Source of the DNA: Bacteroidales bacterium
GTDB lineage: Bacteria; Bacteroidota; Bacteroidia; Bacteroidales; PWNQ01
Length of the DNA: 63,566 nt
Direction: 5' to 3'
Assembly: GCA_021738505.1 (NCBI GenBank)
Contig: JAIPBW010000005.1
Coordinates: 1-63,566, forward strand
Program-made: the position numbers and the translations under genes
Notes under the pieces: generated by a model
Told to the model about the DNA's origin: nothing
The model's input: the letters and a program-made list of their open reading frames with translations, nothing else
The model's database searches: none
Part shown: piece after piece, positions 23,581 to 32,800 of the stretch
Position numbering within the stretch: the stretch's first letter is position 1
How the letters are laid out: each line of letters starts with the position of its first letter

Positions 23581-23734
23581 ATGGGTTAATGTTTTATAGA
23601 AAAATAGAACATAATAGCCTGGAACTCACATTTCCGTTTCTCTTTACTTAAAATCCATTAAAAGAGTCTTAGTTGGCCGGTCAGCTTTCCGATCCGTAAT
23701 TTAAAGAGGTTTAATGATGGCCTAAAGGCAACTG

Positions 23735-24127
23735 TTAACTTTCTTTGTCAATCCAATCAATTAATTGCCTTTTAAAACTTTCCGCTTTAATAAGATAATA
23801 AACGGTCCAGATAATTATCCAGCTAACAGCAGCTATTAATATTAGCGTGAGGTTAAAAGGATTCACCAACTTGTCGAGAACGACCAATAAAACCATTGCA
23901 ATGACCAAACCAATAGTATTGTATATCATTGTGTTTTTCAGACTTATTTCAATCATTCCTGTCAGAAAATTCCAGCCTGTTAACCTATCTTTTATGATAT
24001 ATTTGTCTTTTTGTGAAAAATCAACAATCATATATTGCGCATGGCCCAATGGTATTTTTAAATAAGTATTCGATTCTGAATAAGTATACCTATACTGTTC
24101 CAGTTTCTTTTTTACTGTTTCTTTCAT
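23735..24127 (-). CDS. Small two-helix membrane protein, unknown function
   Basis: This encodes 130 residues. The N-terminal half (about 1-65) is a soluble, Tyr- and Lys-rich region, followed by two hydrophobic segments (about 68-85 and 92-112) and a charged tail. No family recognised. The soluble half resembles a small PH-like beta domain in composition only. A perfect TAnnTTTG -7 motif on the minus strand at 24190-24197 (TACCTTTG) lies 63 nt upstream, giving a short leader. The region between it and the neighbour at 24340 is AT-rich and otherwise empty. Confidence 0.55.
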   Translation of the reverse strand: MKETVKKKLEQYRYTYSESNTYLKIPLGHAQYMIVDFSQKDKYIIKDRLTGWNFLTGMIEISLKNTMIYNTIGLVIAMVLLVVLDKLVNPFNLTLILIAAVSWIIIWTVYYLIKAESFKRQLIDWIDKES

Positions 24128-24189
24128 TTCATTTTTTTATGGATAATGATTTACTATTAAGCGTTTAGGGCATATGGATGTAGTTATAT

Positions 24190-24197
24190 CAAAGGTA
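24190..24197 (-). promoter_or_regulatory. -7 promoter motif TACCTTTG
   Basis: This is an exact TAnnTTTG match 63 nt upstream of the small membrane protein gene on the minus strand. No TTG at the expected 20-bp distance was found, so only half of the promoter is supported. Confidence 0.35.
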
Positions 24198-24339
24198 AAA
24201 TTTTTTCTTTATTATAATACCTGTTAATTGAAAGTTGTATAGTATTTGGTGGAGTTAGCAGAGTTTATTCTATTTCAAGATAAAAAACGTTGTTGTAGTT
24301 ATTTGCCTAAAGATTTTCTAGACCTTCCTATATGTTATA

Positions 24340-25293
24340 TTATAACATTTTACTATTATCACTCTGTTCTTCAGCAAGTAACTCATCTCTTAATTCAGAT
24401 ATCGTTTTATTATTTTTTGTTTTCCATCTTGCCCATCCATTTGCGGTTTTTCTTTCACTTCCTGCGTCTTGAATTCCAGCAAGCGCTGCATAACTTGGAC
24501 TACTGTATGTTTGACCCAAAACCTCTAATGAACCATCATCGAGAATAGTTGCTTCATATTTCATCTTATTACCGTTTCTTGGTTTATATGTCATTTTTAA
24601 TTTGTCTCCTATTTGTAGATAACCAGACTCTATTAAGTCCGTAATAGTAACATCATATCTTGTCAAATCACATAAACTTTTTTGTTGATCTTGTTCTTCT
24701 TCTGTATCTAGTGTTGGCTTAAATTCCTCTGGAAATTCATAAATTATTGAATTTTTATCATTAAAATCAACGTATTTCGTTATTGTCCATAATTTTACAC
24801 TGTACTTTAATGTCCTTGCCCATTCTTTTAAATCACCAGAGACCAAATCAATTGGAAGTCCAATTATTGGTTCTTTATCTAAAATATTCGACAACTCTTT
24901 TCTTACATCAATTTCTTTTATCTGTTGCTCTTCAAATTTCTCTTTCGTTGAATGTTCTTTTTGATATTGATCAACTGCTAAATCCTCAATGATTTTTTTT
25001 GATAAGCCCTGTAATGCCGCAATTACTTGTTTGGAAATTTGTGGTGCTATATGACCCCAAACATTATGATGTAGCAATTCAGCTTCGACTAAATACCATT
25101 TCTTTGATGCTAAGTCAATGGCAAACCCATCAGGAATAGTACCTATCCCATCACCTGTTTTTATCAAAGCTTTAGGTAAATAAAAAGAAGTAGGTCCAAA
25201 AATATGCTCATAATTTTCAATGACAACTTTTTCTAATTCCTCTTCACTTTCGAAAGGAGTTTTAATGAATTTTTTATCTTCAAATATTATCAT
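24340..25293 (-). CDS. PD-(D/E)XK-like protein with C-terminal RAMA domain
   Basis: This encodes 317 residues. The N-terminal part (about 15-95) looks like a restriction-endonuclease-fold domain: Glu-rich helix, IPDGFAID (Asp55), a strand KKWYLVEAEL (Glu70, Glu72) and a following helix. The usual lysine of D-x(n)-ExK is Glu72 here. A long charged middle follows. The end (about 215-305) matches the RAMA domain pattern of restriction and modification systems (Leu-rich ITDLIESGYLQIGDKL, then SYAALAG, then GWARWKTKN...ISELRDELL). Probably a nucleic-acid-binding defence protein. The gene is AT-rich and isolated, which suggests transfer. Confidence 0.7.
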   Translation of the reverse strand: MIIFEDKKFIKTPFESEEELEKVVIENYEHIFGPTSFYLPKALIKTGDGIGTIPDGFAIDLASKKWYLVEAELLHHNVWGHIAPQISKQVIAALQGLSKKIIEDLAVDQYQKEHSTKEKFEEQQIKEIDVRKELSNILDKEPIIGLPIDLVSGDLKEWARTLKYSVKLWTITKYVDFNDKNSIIYEFPEEFKPTLDTEEEQDQQKSLCDLTRYDVTITDLIESGYLQIGDKLKMTYKPRNGNKMKYEATILDDGSLEVLGQTYSSPSYAALAGIQDAGSERKTANGWARWKTKNNKTISELRDELLAEEQSDNSKML

Positions 25294-25354
25294 GTTTGGT
25301 TTATTTAAGTATTACTAAAAGGGAATTTATATTTCACTATACATTCTTTCAATA

Positions 25355-25362
25355 CAAACATA
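25355..25362 (-). promoter_or_regulatory. -7 promoter motif TATGTTTG
   Basis: This is an exact TAnnTTTG match on the minus strand, 62 nt upstream of the RAMA-domain gene. A -33 TTG at 20 bp is not present. It lies immediately downstream of the terminator of the permease operon, as expected for an independent transcription unit. Confidence 0.4.
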
Positions 25363-25375
25363 GTCAATAAATATT

Positions 25376-25425
25376 AGATAAAAAAATAATAATAAAACCC
25401 ATAAGCCATTCTTTGACGTATGGGT
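25376..25425 (-). terminator. Terminator of the purine permease operon
   Basis: On the minus strand ACCCATA (25425-25419) and TATGGGT (25403-25397) form a 7-bp stem with a 15-nt loop. A T-rich run TTTATTATTATTTTTTT follows. It is 49 nt past the permease stop codon. Confidence 0.65.
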
Positions 25426-25473
25426 ATAAGTTTCAATTAAAATTCTTCCTGACAAGACATTTGGCCGGTCAAA

Positions 25474-26772
25474 TTACCCAACCACAAACTTAAGGATAAA
25501 CAAGGCAGCGACCACATACATCACGATGGACACTTCTTTGTGGCGTCCGGTGAACAATTTCAGCAGCACATAGCTCAGCATACCGAATGTAATTCCTTCT
25601 GCAATACTATAGGACAGCGGCATAATGATGATGGTAAGAAAGGCCGGAATAGCTTCTGTAAAGTCATTGAAATTGATTTTCAGTACCGGCGTCATCATAA
25701 ACAACCCGACCAATATCAACGCCGGAGCAGTTGCAGCTGAGGGGATCATGGTAAATACGGGAGCAAAAAACAAAGCCAGTGCAAACATTCCGGCAACGGT
25801 AAGAGCCGTCATACCTGTTTTTCCACCTTCTGCCACTCCTGAAGCACTTTCCACATAGGTTGTAACGGTAGATGTTCCCAGAATTGCGCCCATGGTAGTC
25901 CCTATCGAGTCCGCCATTAATGCTTGTTTTGCCCGCGGAACGCGTCCCTCCTTGTCCAGCATGCCTGCTTTGTCCGATACTCCGACCAAAGTGCCTACGG
26001 TATCAAACATATCCACAAACAAGAAAGTAAAAAGTACCACTAACATATCCAGGGTAAAGATTCTGTCAAATTCAAACTGAAAGAAAATCGGTTCCAGCCC
26101 CGGAGGAGCGGATAATAATTTAACGCCCTCAGGAACCTGCGTGATCCCGGCAGGAATCCCGGCAACAGTTGTTATCAGTATACCAATCAACAGGGCTCCT
26201 TTGACACGTAAGGCCAGCAAAACGCCGGTAATGATAAGGCCTCCCAAACCCAGCAATGCAACAGGGTTGCTTAGTTCGCCCATGCTCACAAGTGTCGCTT
26301 CATTGTTCACAATAACATCGGCATTGGAAAATCCGATGAAAGCAATAAACAACCCGATACCAACGGAAACAGCATGTTTCACATTCATAGGAATACTTTT
26401 GATGATCAGCTCCCGGATGTTAAAGGCCGTTAAAAGAATAAAGATAATCCCTTCCAGCAACACGGCTGTCAGAGCGAATTGCCATGAGTACCCCATTCCG
26501 AGAACCACAGAGAAAGCAAAAAACGCATTCAGCCCCATGCCGGGAGCTAGTGCAAACGGCAGTTTGGCGACCAAAGCCATTACCAATGTCCCGATTACAG
26601 CAGCCAAAGCTGTGGCTGTAAACACAGCCCCTTTGTCCATGCCGGTAGCACTCAGAATATCAGGATTTACAGCCAATATATAGGCCATCGTCATAAAAGT
26701 AGTTAACCCGGCTATGAGCTCTGTGCGCATGCTGGAACCTGCTTTTTTTATACTGAAAAATTTATCGAACAT
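25474..26772 (-). CDS. AzgA-type purine permease (NCS2 family)
   Basis: This encodes 432 residues with about 12-14 membrane helices. Family motifs are FMTMAYILAVNPDIL near the N-terminus, LPFALAPGMGLNAFFAF, LFVDMFDTVGTLVGVS and GTSTVTTYVESASGVAEGGKTG. These define the AzgA branch (hypoxanthine/guanine/adenine:H+ symport; PbuG-like). It lies downstream of, and in the same direction as, a Tsx-like outer membrane protein gene (14-nt gap). The two probably form a two-membrane purine uptake path. Confidence 0.92.
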   Translation of the reverse strand: MFDKFFSIKKAGSSMRTELIAGLTTFMTMAYILAVNPDILSATGMDKGAVFTATALAAVIGTLVMALVAKLPFALAPGMGLNAFFAFSVVLGMGYSWQFALTAVLLEGIIFILLTAFNIRELIIKSIPMNVKHAVSVGIGLFIAFIGFSNADVIVNNEATLVSMGELSNPVALLGLGGLIITGVLLALRVKGALLIGILITTVAGIPAGITQVPEGVKLLSAPPGLEPIFFQFEFDRIFTLDMLVVLFTFLFVDMFDTVGTLVGVSDKAGMLDKEGRVPRAKQALMADSIGTTMGAILGTSTVTTYVESASGVAEGGKTGMTALTVAGMFALALFFAPVFTMIPSAATAPALILVGLFMMTPVLKINFNDFTEAIPAFLTIIIMPLSYSIAEGITFGMLSYVLLKLFTGRHKEVSIVMYVVAALFILKFVVG

Positions 26773-26786
26773 AGCGCGTCAGATTT

Positions 26787-27482
26787 TTAAAACCTCCATT
26801 TCGCACCCAGTGTCGGGTTGATCTGAAAACCTTCCTTGATGAAGTTATTGGCCACCTCTATTTCAGAGCCCAATGAAAAGTTTTTGGTAAAATTGTACCA
26901 AAGTTGAGGTTCAGCCATGAAAATAAAGTCCGTATCCGTTTGTCCGTCAAAATCAAAGTCTACCGGTTCTTTCCAGAAGTCGGCAAAACCGGCAAAGGTA
27001 AACTTGCCGTCAAAATAATTCAGCTCCCATACTCCGGTGATCTGAAAAGACAAGTCCTCCACATCGCGAATGTATTTGTACATGAGCTGAAGCGTAAAAA
27101 TTCTGGAAAAATCTTCACTGGCAAATGTGTAATGGCCTCCGGCCAACCAGGCATCATTGATTTGATATGCCCCTACATACGGAACAGCCTCGTATTGCCC
27201 GAATCCGCCATTGTATTCCAGGTGAACTTCAAAAGGGGAATCCCAGAACTTTAATCCACGAGCAATTTCAAAATAGGCCATATTGACTCCGGTTAAATTA
27301 TCTGAAATACCATAATCCATATCAATAAAGTAAAAAGTAGAGCCCCATTTATCGGGCTTGTACATCTCTACAGTAGAGGTTAAATATTGGCGGTCTTTTC
27401 CGAAATCGTAATGCAATTGAATATTTTGAGCAGTCAGATTAAAACCGGCAATCATAGCTAAAACAAGGATTATTTGTCGCAT
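26787..27482 (-). CDS. DUF5020/Tsx-like outer membrane protein
   Basis: This encodes 231 residues with a signal peptide (MRQIILVLAMIAGFNLTAQ). The mature part is a series of alternating amphipathic strands rich in Tyr, Phe and Trp, ending with a C-terminal aromatic residue (KWRF). This is the pattern of a small beta-barrel of the nucleoside-specific channel (Tsx-like)/DUF5020 kind common in Bacteroidota. Its coupling with a purine permease supports a role in nucleobase or nucleoside passage through the outer membrane. Confidence 0.8.
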   Translation of the reverse strand: MRQIILVLAMIAGFNLTAQNIQLHYDFGKDRQYLTSTVEMYKPDKWGSTFYFIDMDYGISDNLTGVNMAYFEIARGLKFWDSPFEVHLEYNGGFGQYEAVPYVGAYQINDAWLAGGHYTFASEDFSRIFTLQLMYKYIRDVEDLSFQITGVWELNYFDGKFTFAGFADFWKEPVDFDFDGQTDTDFIFMAEPQLWYNFTKNFSLGSEIEVANNFIKEGFQINPTLGAKWRF

Positions 27483-27619
27483 AGGAAAGGATTTATAATG
27501 AATTTAATTTGGCTGCAAAGAAACTATAAAACCCAAAATAATCCACAAAAAATTCACAGCGAATTTTTATTGCTCATAAGGATTATTTATCTTTACGTTT
27601 TCAAAATAAATCAAAAGCC

Positions 27620-29080
27620 ATGACAAAGAAAATTTCACCCACACTGGACAATCTGAAAGATTATTTTCCTTCAGATTTCACCGAAGAACAGAAAGCAAAA
27701 GCGCAGACATTATTTTTAAAACATCTGTCCGCTACAGCACATCATCATTACAAAGGAAAGATTCAAACTTTGCCGAAAGCCCCTGTCCCGGCATTTAACT
27801 GGTTTAATGTATGGTATACACCGGGGGTTTCAAAAGTATCCACTTCTATACGTGATGATAATGATGTTTCCTTTGAGATGTCAAACCGGGGAAATCTTGT
27901 TGCTGTTGTCAGTGATTCCACCCGTGTTTTGGGTGACGGGGATGTTACACCTCCCGGAGGCCTCGGTGTGATGGAAGGAAAAGCCTTTCTGATGAAATAT
28001 CTTGGAGGCGTGGATTCTGTACCACTTTGCATTGACAGCAAAAACAAAAATGGGGAGCCTGATCCCGATAAGATCATTGATTTTGTAAAAATGGCTCAAC
28101 ATAGTTTTGGGGCTGTAAACCTGGAAGACATCAGCCAGCCCAACTGCTATAAAGTTTTAGATACATTACGGGAAGAATGCGATATCCCCGTATGGCACGA
28201 CGACGCACAGGGTACGGCCTGTGTGACCCTGGCCGGATTGATTAATGCGCTAAAGCTGGTAAAGAAGAAAATCAGCGAAACAAAAATTGTATTGTTCGGG
28301 GCCGGCGCATCAAATACAACGATTGCACGACTGCTGATTACGGATGGAGCAGATCCCAAAAATTTGATTTTATTTGATTCGAAAGGCAGCCTCCATAAAG
28401 ACCGGGAAGATATTAAAGCAGACAAGCGGTTTTATCGCAAGTGGGAGTTGTGCGAAACTACCAATCCGAATAAAATATCGACTATGGAAGAGGCTATGAA
28501 AGATGCCGATGCATTAATTTCATTGTCAAAACCGGGGCCTGATGTTATCAAGCCGGAATGGATCTCACTGATGGGTGATCAATCTATAGTGTTTACCTGT
28601 GCTAATCCGGTACCAGAGATATATCCTTATGAAGCAAAGAAAGCCGGAGCTCATATTGTTGCAACGGGTCGCGGTGATTTCCCCAATCAAGTGAATAACT
28701 CCATCGGCTTTCCGGGTATCTTAAAAGGAGCCCTGATGGTTCGTGCAACCGGAATTACAGATACTATGGCAATAGCTGCTGCTCATGCTCTTGCAGATTA
28801 TGCTGAAAAACGTGGGATTAATCCGGAGAACATTGTGCCTACCATGGATGAAGCCTCCGTATTTCCGGAAGAAGCTACTGCGGTTGCTATGCAGGCCATA
28901 AAAGATGGCGTGGCTCGCAAGAAACTCACTCATGAACAGGCTTTTGAGATTTCCCGACACGATATACAAGAAGCCCGAAATGCTACTAAAATGCTTTCCG
29001 AACAAGGGTTTATCGAGCAGCCACCTCAACATCTTATTGATGAGGCTTTTCAAAAAGCAGTGCAAGAAGTAAGCAAATAA
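27620..29080 (+). CDS. Malic enzyme (malate dehydrogenase, decarboxylating)
   Basis: This enzyme oxidatively decarboxylates malate to pyruvate and CO2. It has 486 residues. The catalytic region has VWYTPGVSKV (Tyr66), VMEGKAFLMKYLGGVD (catalytic Lys) and HDDAQGTACV (metal-binding Asp pair). The NAD(P) domain starts IVLFGAGASNTTIA (about 224-237), followed by TCANPVPEI and NNSIGFPGILKGAL. It is an ME-type short enzyme without the phosphotransacetylase extension of MaeB. Cofactor preference cannot be read safely. Confidence 0.9.
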   Translation: MTKKISPTLDNLKDYFPSDFTEEQKAKAQTLFLKHLSATAHHHYKGKIQTLPKAPVPAFNWFNVWYTPGVSKVSTSIRDDNDVSFEMSNRGNLVAVVSDSTRVLGDGDVTPPGGLGVMEGKAFLMKYLGGVDSVPLCIDSKNKNGEPDPDKIIDFVKMAQHSFGAVNLEDISQPNCYKVLDTLREECDIPVWHDDAQGTACVTLAGLINALKLVKKKISETKIVLFGAGASNTTIARLLITDGADPKNLILFDSKGSLHKDREDIKADKRFYRKWELCETTNPNKISTMEEAMKDADALISLSKPGPDVIKPEWISLMGDQSIVFTCANPVPEIYPYEAKKAGAHIVATGRGDFPNQVNNSIGFPGILKGALMVRATGITDTMAIAAAHALADYAEKRGINPENIVPTMDEASVFPEEATAVAMQAIKDGVARKKLTHEQAFEISRHDIQEARNATKMLSEQGFIEQPPQHLIDEAFQKAVQEVSK

Positions 29081-29180
29081 TTGTTTCTGGTTAGGATTTT
29101 TTTCTTTTTTTTGTATCCATTTTCAAAACTGTATGTTTTTGAAAATGTTTACTTTTGATTCTTTTGCCAAGTTATAGCTT

Positions 29181-29777
29181 ATGTATGAATATATTTCCGG
29201 AAAATTAACAGAAAAAAACCCGGCTTATGCTGTTGTTGAGTCCAATGGGGTGGGGTTCTTTCTGAATATTTCACTGCAAACTTTTACAGCCTTGTCCGAA
29301 GGTGAGCAAAAAGGAGAATATTGCAAATTGTATACTCATCTGGTAGTGCGAGAAGATGCACTTATTCTTTATGGTTTTACAGACAAAAAAGAGCGGGAAT
29401 TGTTCCGTCATTTGATTTCGGTCAACGGAGTGGGAGCCAATACAGCCCGCATGATCTTGTCATCACTGAATACAACCGAAGTATATGAAGCCATATTGCA
29501 GGAGCAAACCGGGACACTAAAAAGCGTGAAAGGCATTGGGGCTAAGTCTGCCCAACGGATTATTCTGGACCTTAAGGATAAACTGAAAAAAGATCAAAGT
29601 GATGTGGATATTTTAGAGTCCGGATACAATACCAAACGAACTGAAGCGTTATCAGCTTTAACTATGCTTGGTTTTCAAGAGAGTGCTGCCGAAAAAGTTT
29701 TATCGAAAATATTAAAATCAGTTCCTCCTGATAGCTCAGTAGAAGAAATCATTAAAGAAGCACTGAAGGCATTATAG
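29181..29777 (+). CDS. ruvA: Holliday junction helicase subunit RuvA
   Basis: RuvA binds the four-way junction and loads RuvB for branch migration. It has 198 residues, the usual length. The OB-fold domain is at 1-63 (MYEYISGKLTEKNPAYAVV). Tandem helix-hairpin-helix motifs follow (FRHLISVNGVGANTARMIL and LKSVKGIGAKSAQRIILDLKDKL). The acidic-linker and C-terminal RuvB-interacting three-helix domain lies at about 150-198. It is followed by sprA after 35 nt, a common Bacteroidota arrangement. Confidence 0.95.
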   Translation: MYEYISGKLTEKNPAYAVVESNGVGFFLNISLQTFTALSEGEQKGEYCKLYTHLVVREDALILYGFTDKKERELFRHLISVNGVGANTARMILSSLNTTEVYEAILQEQTGTLKSVKGIGAKSAQRIILDLKDKLKKDQSDVDILESGYNTKRTEALSALTMLGFQESAAEKVLSKILKSVPPDSSVEEIIKEALKAL

Positions 29778-29812
29778 CTGGTAAAGGATGAACCAAAAGA
29801 ACATTTTGAGAA

Positions 29813-32800
29813 TTGATTCATTTCAATAAATACATTTTTAGCTCCGTTGTTGTACTCCTGTTATTAATCCTTAAGGTTAATGATGGTTTTGCTGTTCATT
29901 CAGAAGATTCTGACTTGAAGGTTAACCGGCCTGTTGCCATATTTCCTCCGGACTCTCTGGACAATGACACCATCAACGGAGATTCCATCCGGTATCCGAT
30001 TCCAGAAGAAATGTCGGTTTATGACATCAGCACACGGCATAAACTATATCTGGAAAACCCGGAAAATATCTCCACCGAGATCGAATATGATCCCCAGACC
30101 AACCGCTACTATTTCCAACACAAAGTCGGTTCGTTACAATATCGTCCGCCTTCCTATATGACGCTGGAAGAATATGTAGATTATGATATGGAACAAAGCA
30201 TGCGCCAGCATTGGAAAAGCAGGCTTGAGTCCGAAGCCGGCGGAGAAGACGGGGGCATTATTCCAAGTATTAATATTGGCGAAGTGGGAGAAGATATCTT
30301 TGGGGGAAATACAATTGATATCCGCCCGCAGGGGACTGTAGAGCTTATTTTTGGCGTAATGTCCAGTCACAGGGCCGACCCCGCTTTAGATGAAAAACAA
30401 CAGCGTACAACTAATTTTGATTTTCAGGAAAAAATTCAGATGAATGTCGATGCCAAAGTAGGAGATAAAATCGATTTTGGTGTTAACTACAATACAGAGG
30501 CAACTTTTGATTTTGATAATAAAATGAAGCTCCAATACGAAGGAGATGAAGATGAAATTATTAAAACAATAGAAGCCGGTGATATTAGCATGCCCCTTCA
30601 AAATACCCTGATACGTGGTAGCCAGAGTTTGTTCGGCGTAAAATCCAAGCTGCAGTTTGGAAAAACTACCGTTACTACTGTATTCTCCAAACAGGAAAGT
30701 GAAACCTCCAACATTACAGTTGCCGGAGGAGCGGAGAAAAAGGAGTTTGAAATAAAAGCCGATGAATACGAAGAACGAAAACACTATTTCTTAGCCCAAT
30801 ACTTCAGGGATCATTATGATGAAGCCCTGGAAGATCTGCCGGTTGTCAATTCCCCGGTAAATATTACAAAAGTAGAAGTATGGATCACTAATATCGGTCC
30901 TGCTACAGAACAAAACAGAAATATTGTGGCGTTGCAGGACCTTGGAGAGAAAGAGCCTTATAATGACAATGTAAATCCGAACTTCAACAGCGATAAATAT
31001 CCGGATAATTCATCCAATGATATGTTGACGATGTTGTTGGATAAACAAAACCTGAGAAATATAAATAATGTATCCAATTACCTGACCAGTCCTCCGGCTA
31101 ACTTTAATAACAGCATTGATTTTGAAAAAGTTGAAAATGCAAGAAAACTAAAACAATCGGAATATACATTAAACTCCAAATTAGGATTTATTTCTTTGAA
31201 TTCCCGTCTGGATGCTGATCAGGTGCTGGCTGTAGCTTATGAATACACGGTTATTGGTAGTGACTCCGTCTATCAGGTAGGTGAATTTTCCACTGACGGG
31301 ATCACAGCGCCTAAGGCATTGGTGACAAAAATGTTAAAAAGCACGGCCCAAAACACTCAGGTCCCTATATGGGATTTGATGATGAAAAATATTTATTCGC
31401 TGGGCGCTTATCAGGTGAGCCGGGAGGATTTTCGCTTTAATGTCTTATATCAGAAAGCCGAATCCGGGGTTCCTATGGGCTATCTTACCGAGGGCAAAAT
31501 TGAAGGAGAGCCTTTAATTCGTGTATTAAACATGGATAATGTCAACGTAAATATGGATCCCACTCCGGATGGTGTATTTGATTTTATCGATAATGCCGCA
31601 TCCAGTGGAGGAACAATAGAAGCTAGTAAGGGCCGTATTTATTTTCCTGTTGTAGAACCATTTGGTAGTTCATTACGCAAAGCTTTTGATGACCCCAAAA
31701 TTGCCGATAAATATGCTTATGACTCACTCTACACGATGACAAAGCATAATGCCCGCCAATATCCGGATAAGAACAGGTTTATAATGAAAGGGGAATATAA
31801 ATCGTCTTCAGGCTCGGAAATATCGTTAAATGCAATGAATGTCCCCGAAGGATCAGTTACTGTTACGGCGGGAGGCGTGCCATTAAAAGAAAATGTAGAT
31901 TATACCGTAGATTATACCCTCGGAAGAGTAAAAATTATCAATGAAGGAGTATTAAATTCCGGGACACCCATCAATATATCGCTGGAGTCTAATTCCCAAT
32001 TCAATGTTCAAACAAAAACACTTATCGGAACACATGTGAATTATTCACTGAGTGATGAAGCAAATGTGGGTGCTACGATTATGAATCTTACCGAAAGACC
32101 CATTACACAGAAAGTGGATTATGGCAATGAGCCTATATCCAATACTTTATGGGGGCTGAACGGAACCTATCAGGATGAATCGCGACTGTTAACCAAATGG
32201 GTTGATAAGCTGCCGTTTATTGAAACGAAAGCACCTTCTAATATAACGGTAGACGGAGAATTTGCTCATCTGATCCCCGGTCATGCAAGAGGTATCGGAA
32301 AAGTCGGGACTTCTTATATTGATGATTTTGAAGGAAGTGCTTCCGGCAGAGATATTAAGAATCCCGGACAATGGAAGCTGGCAAGTACTCCCCAAAAGCA
32401 ACCGCAACTGTTTCCGGAAGCTGAAACCGACAGCATTGCCTATGGTTTTAATCGGGCGAAATTAAATTGGTTTGTCATTGATCCTTTGTTTGTCAGAAAC
32501 AACAATTTAACCCCCGATCATATTCAAAATAATAAAGACCTGCAATCCAATCATTATGTCCGGGAAATCAAGGAGAAAGAAGTTTTTCCGAATAAAGAAA
32601 CACCCAACAACCAGCCAACGAATATGGCTGTGTTGAACCTTGCTTATTATCCTGATGAGCGGGGTCCTTATAATTTTGATGTGGATGGCGGGAAGTTTTC
32701 TGCAGGGATTAATGCTGATGGTTCTTTGAAAAACCCTTCTTCCCGCTGGGGCGGAATTATGCGCAAAATTGACGGAACCGATTTTGAAGCGACCAACATC

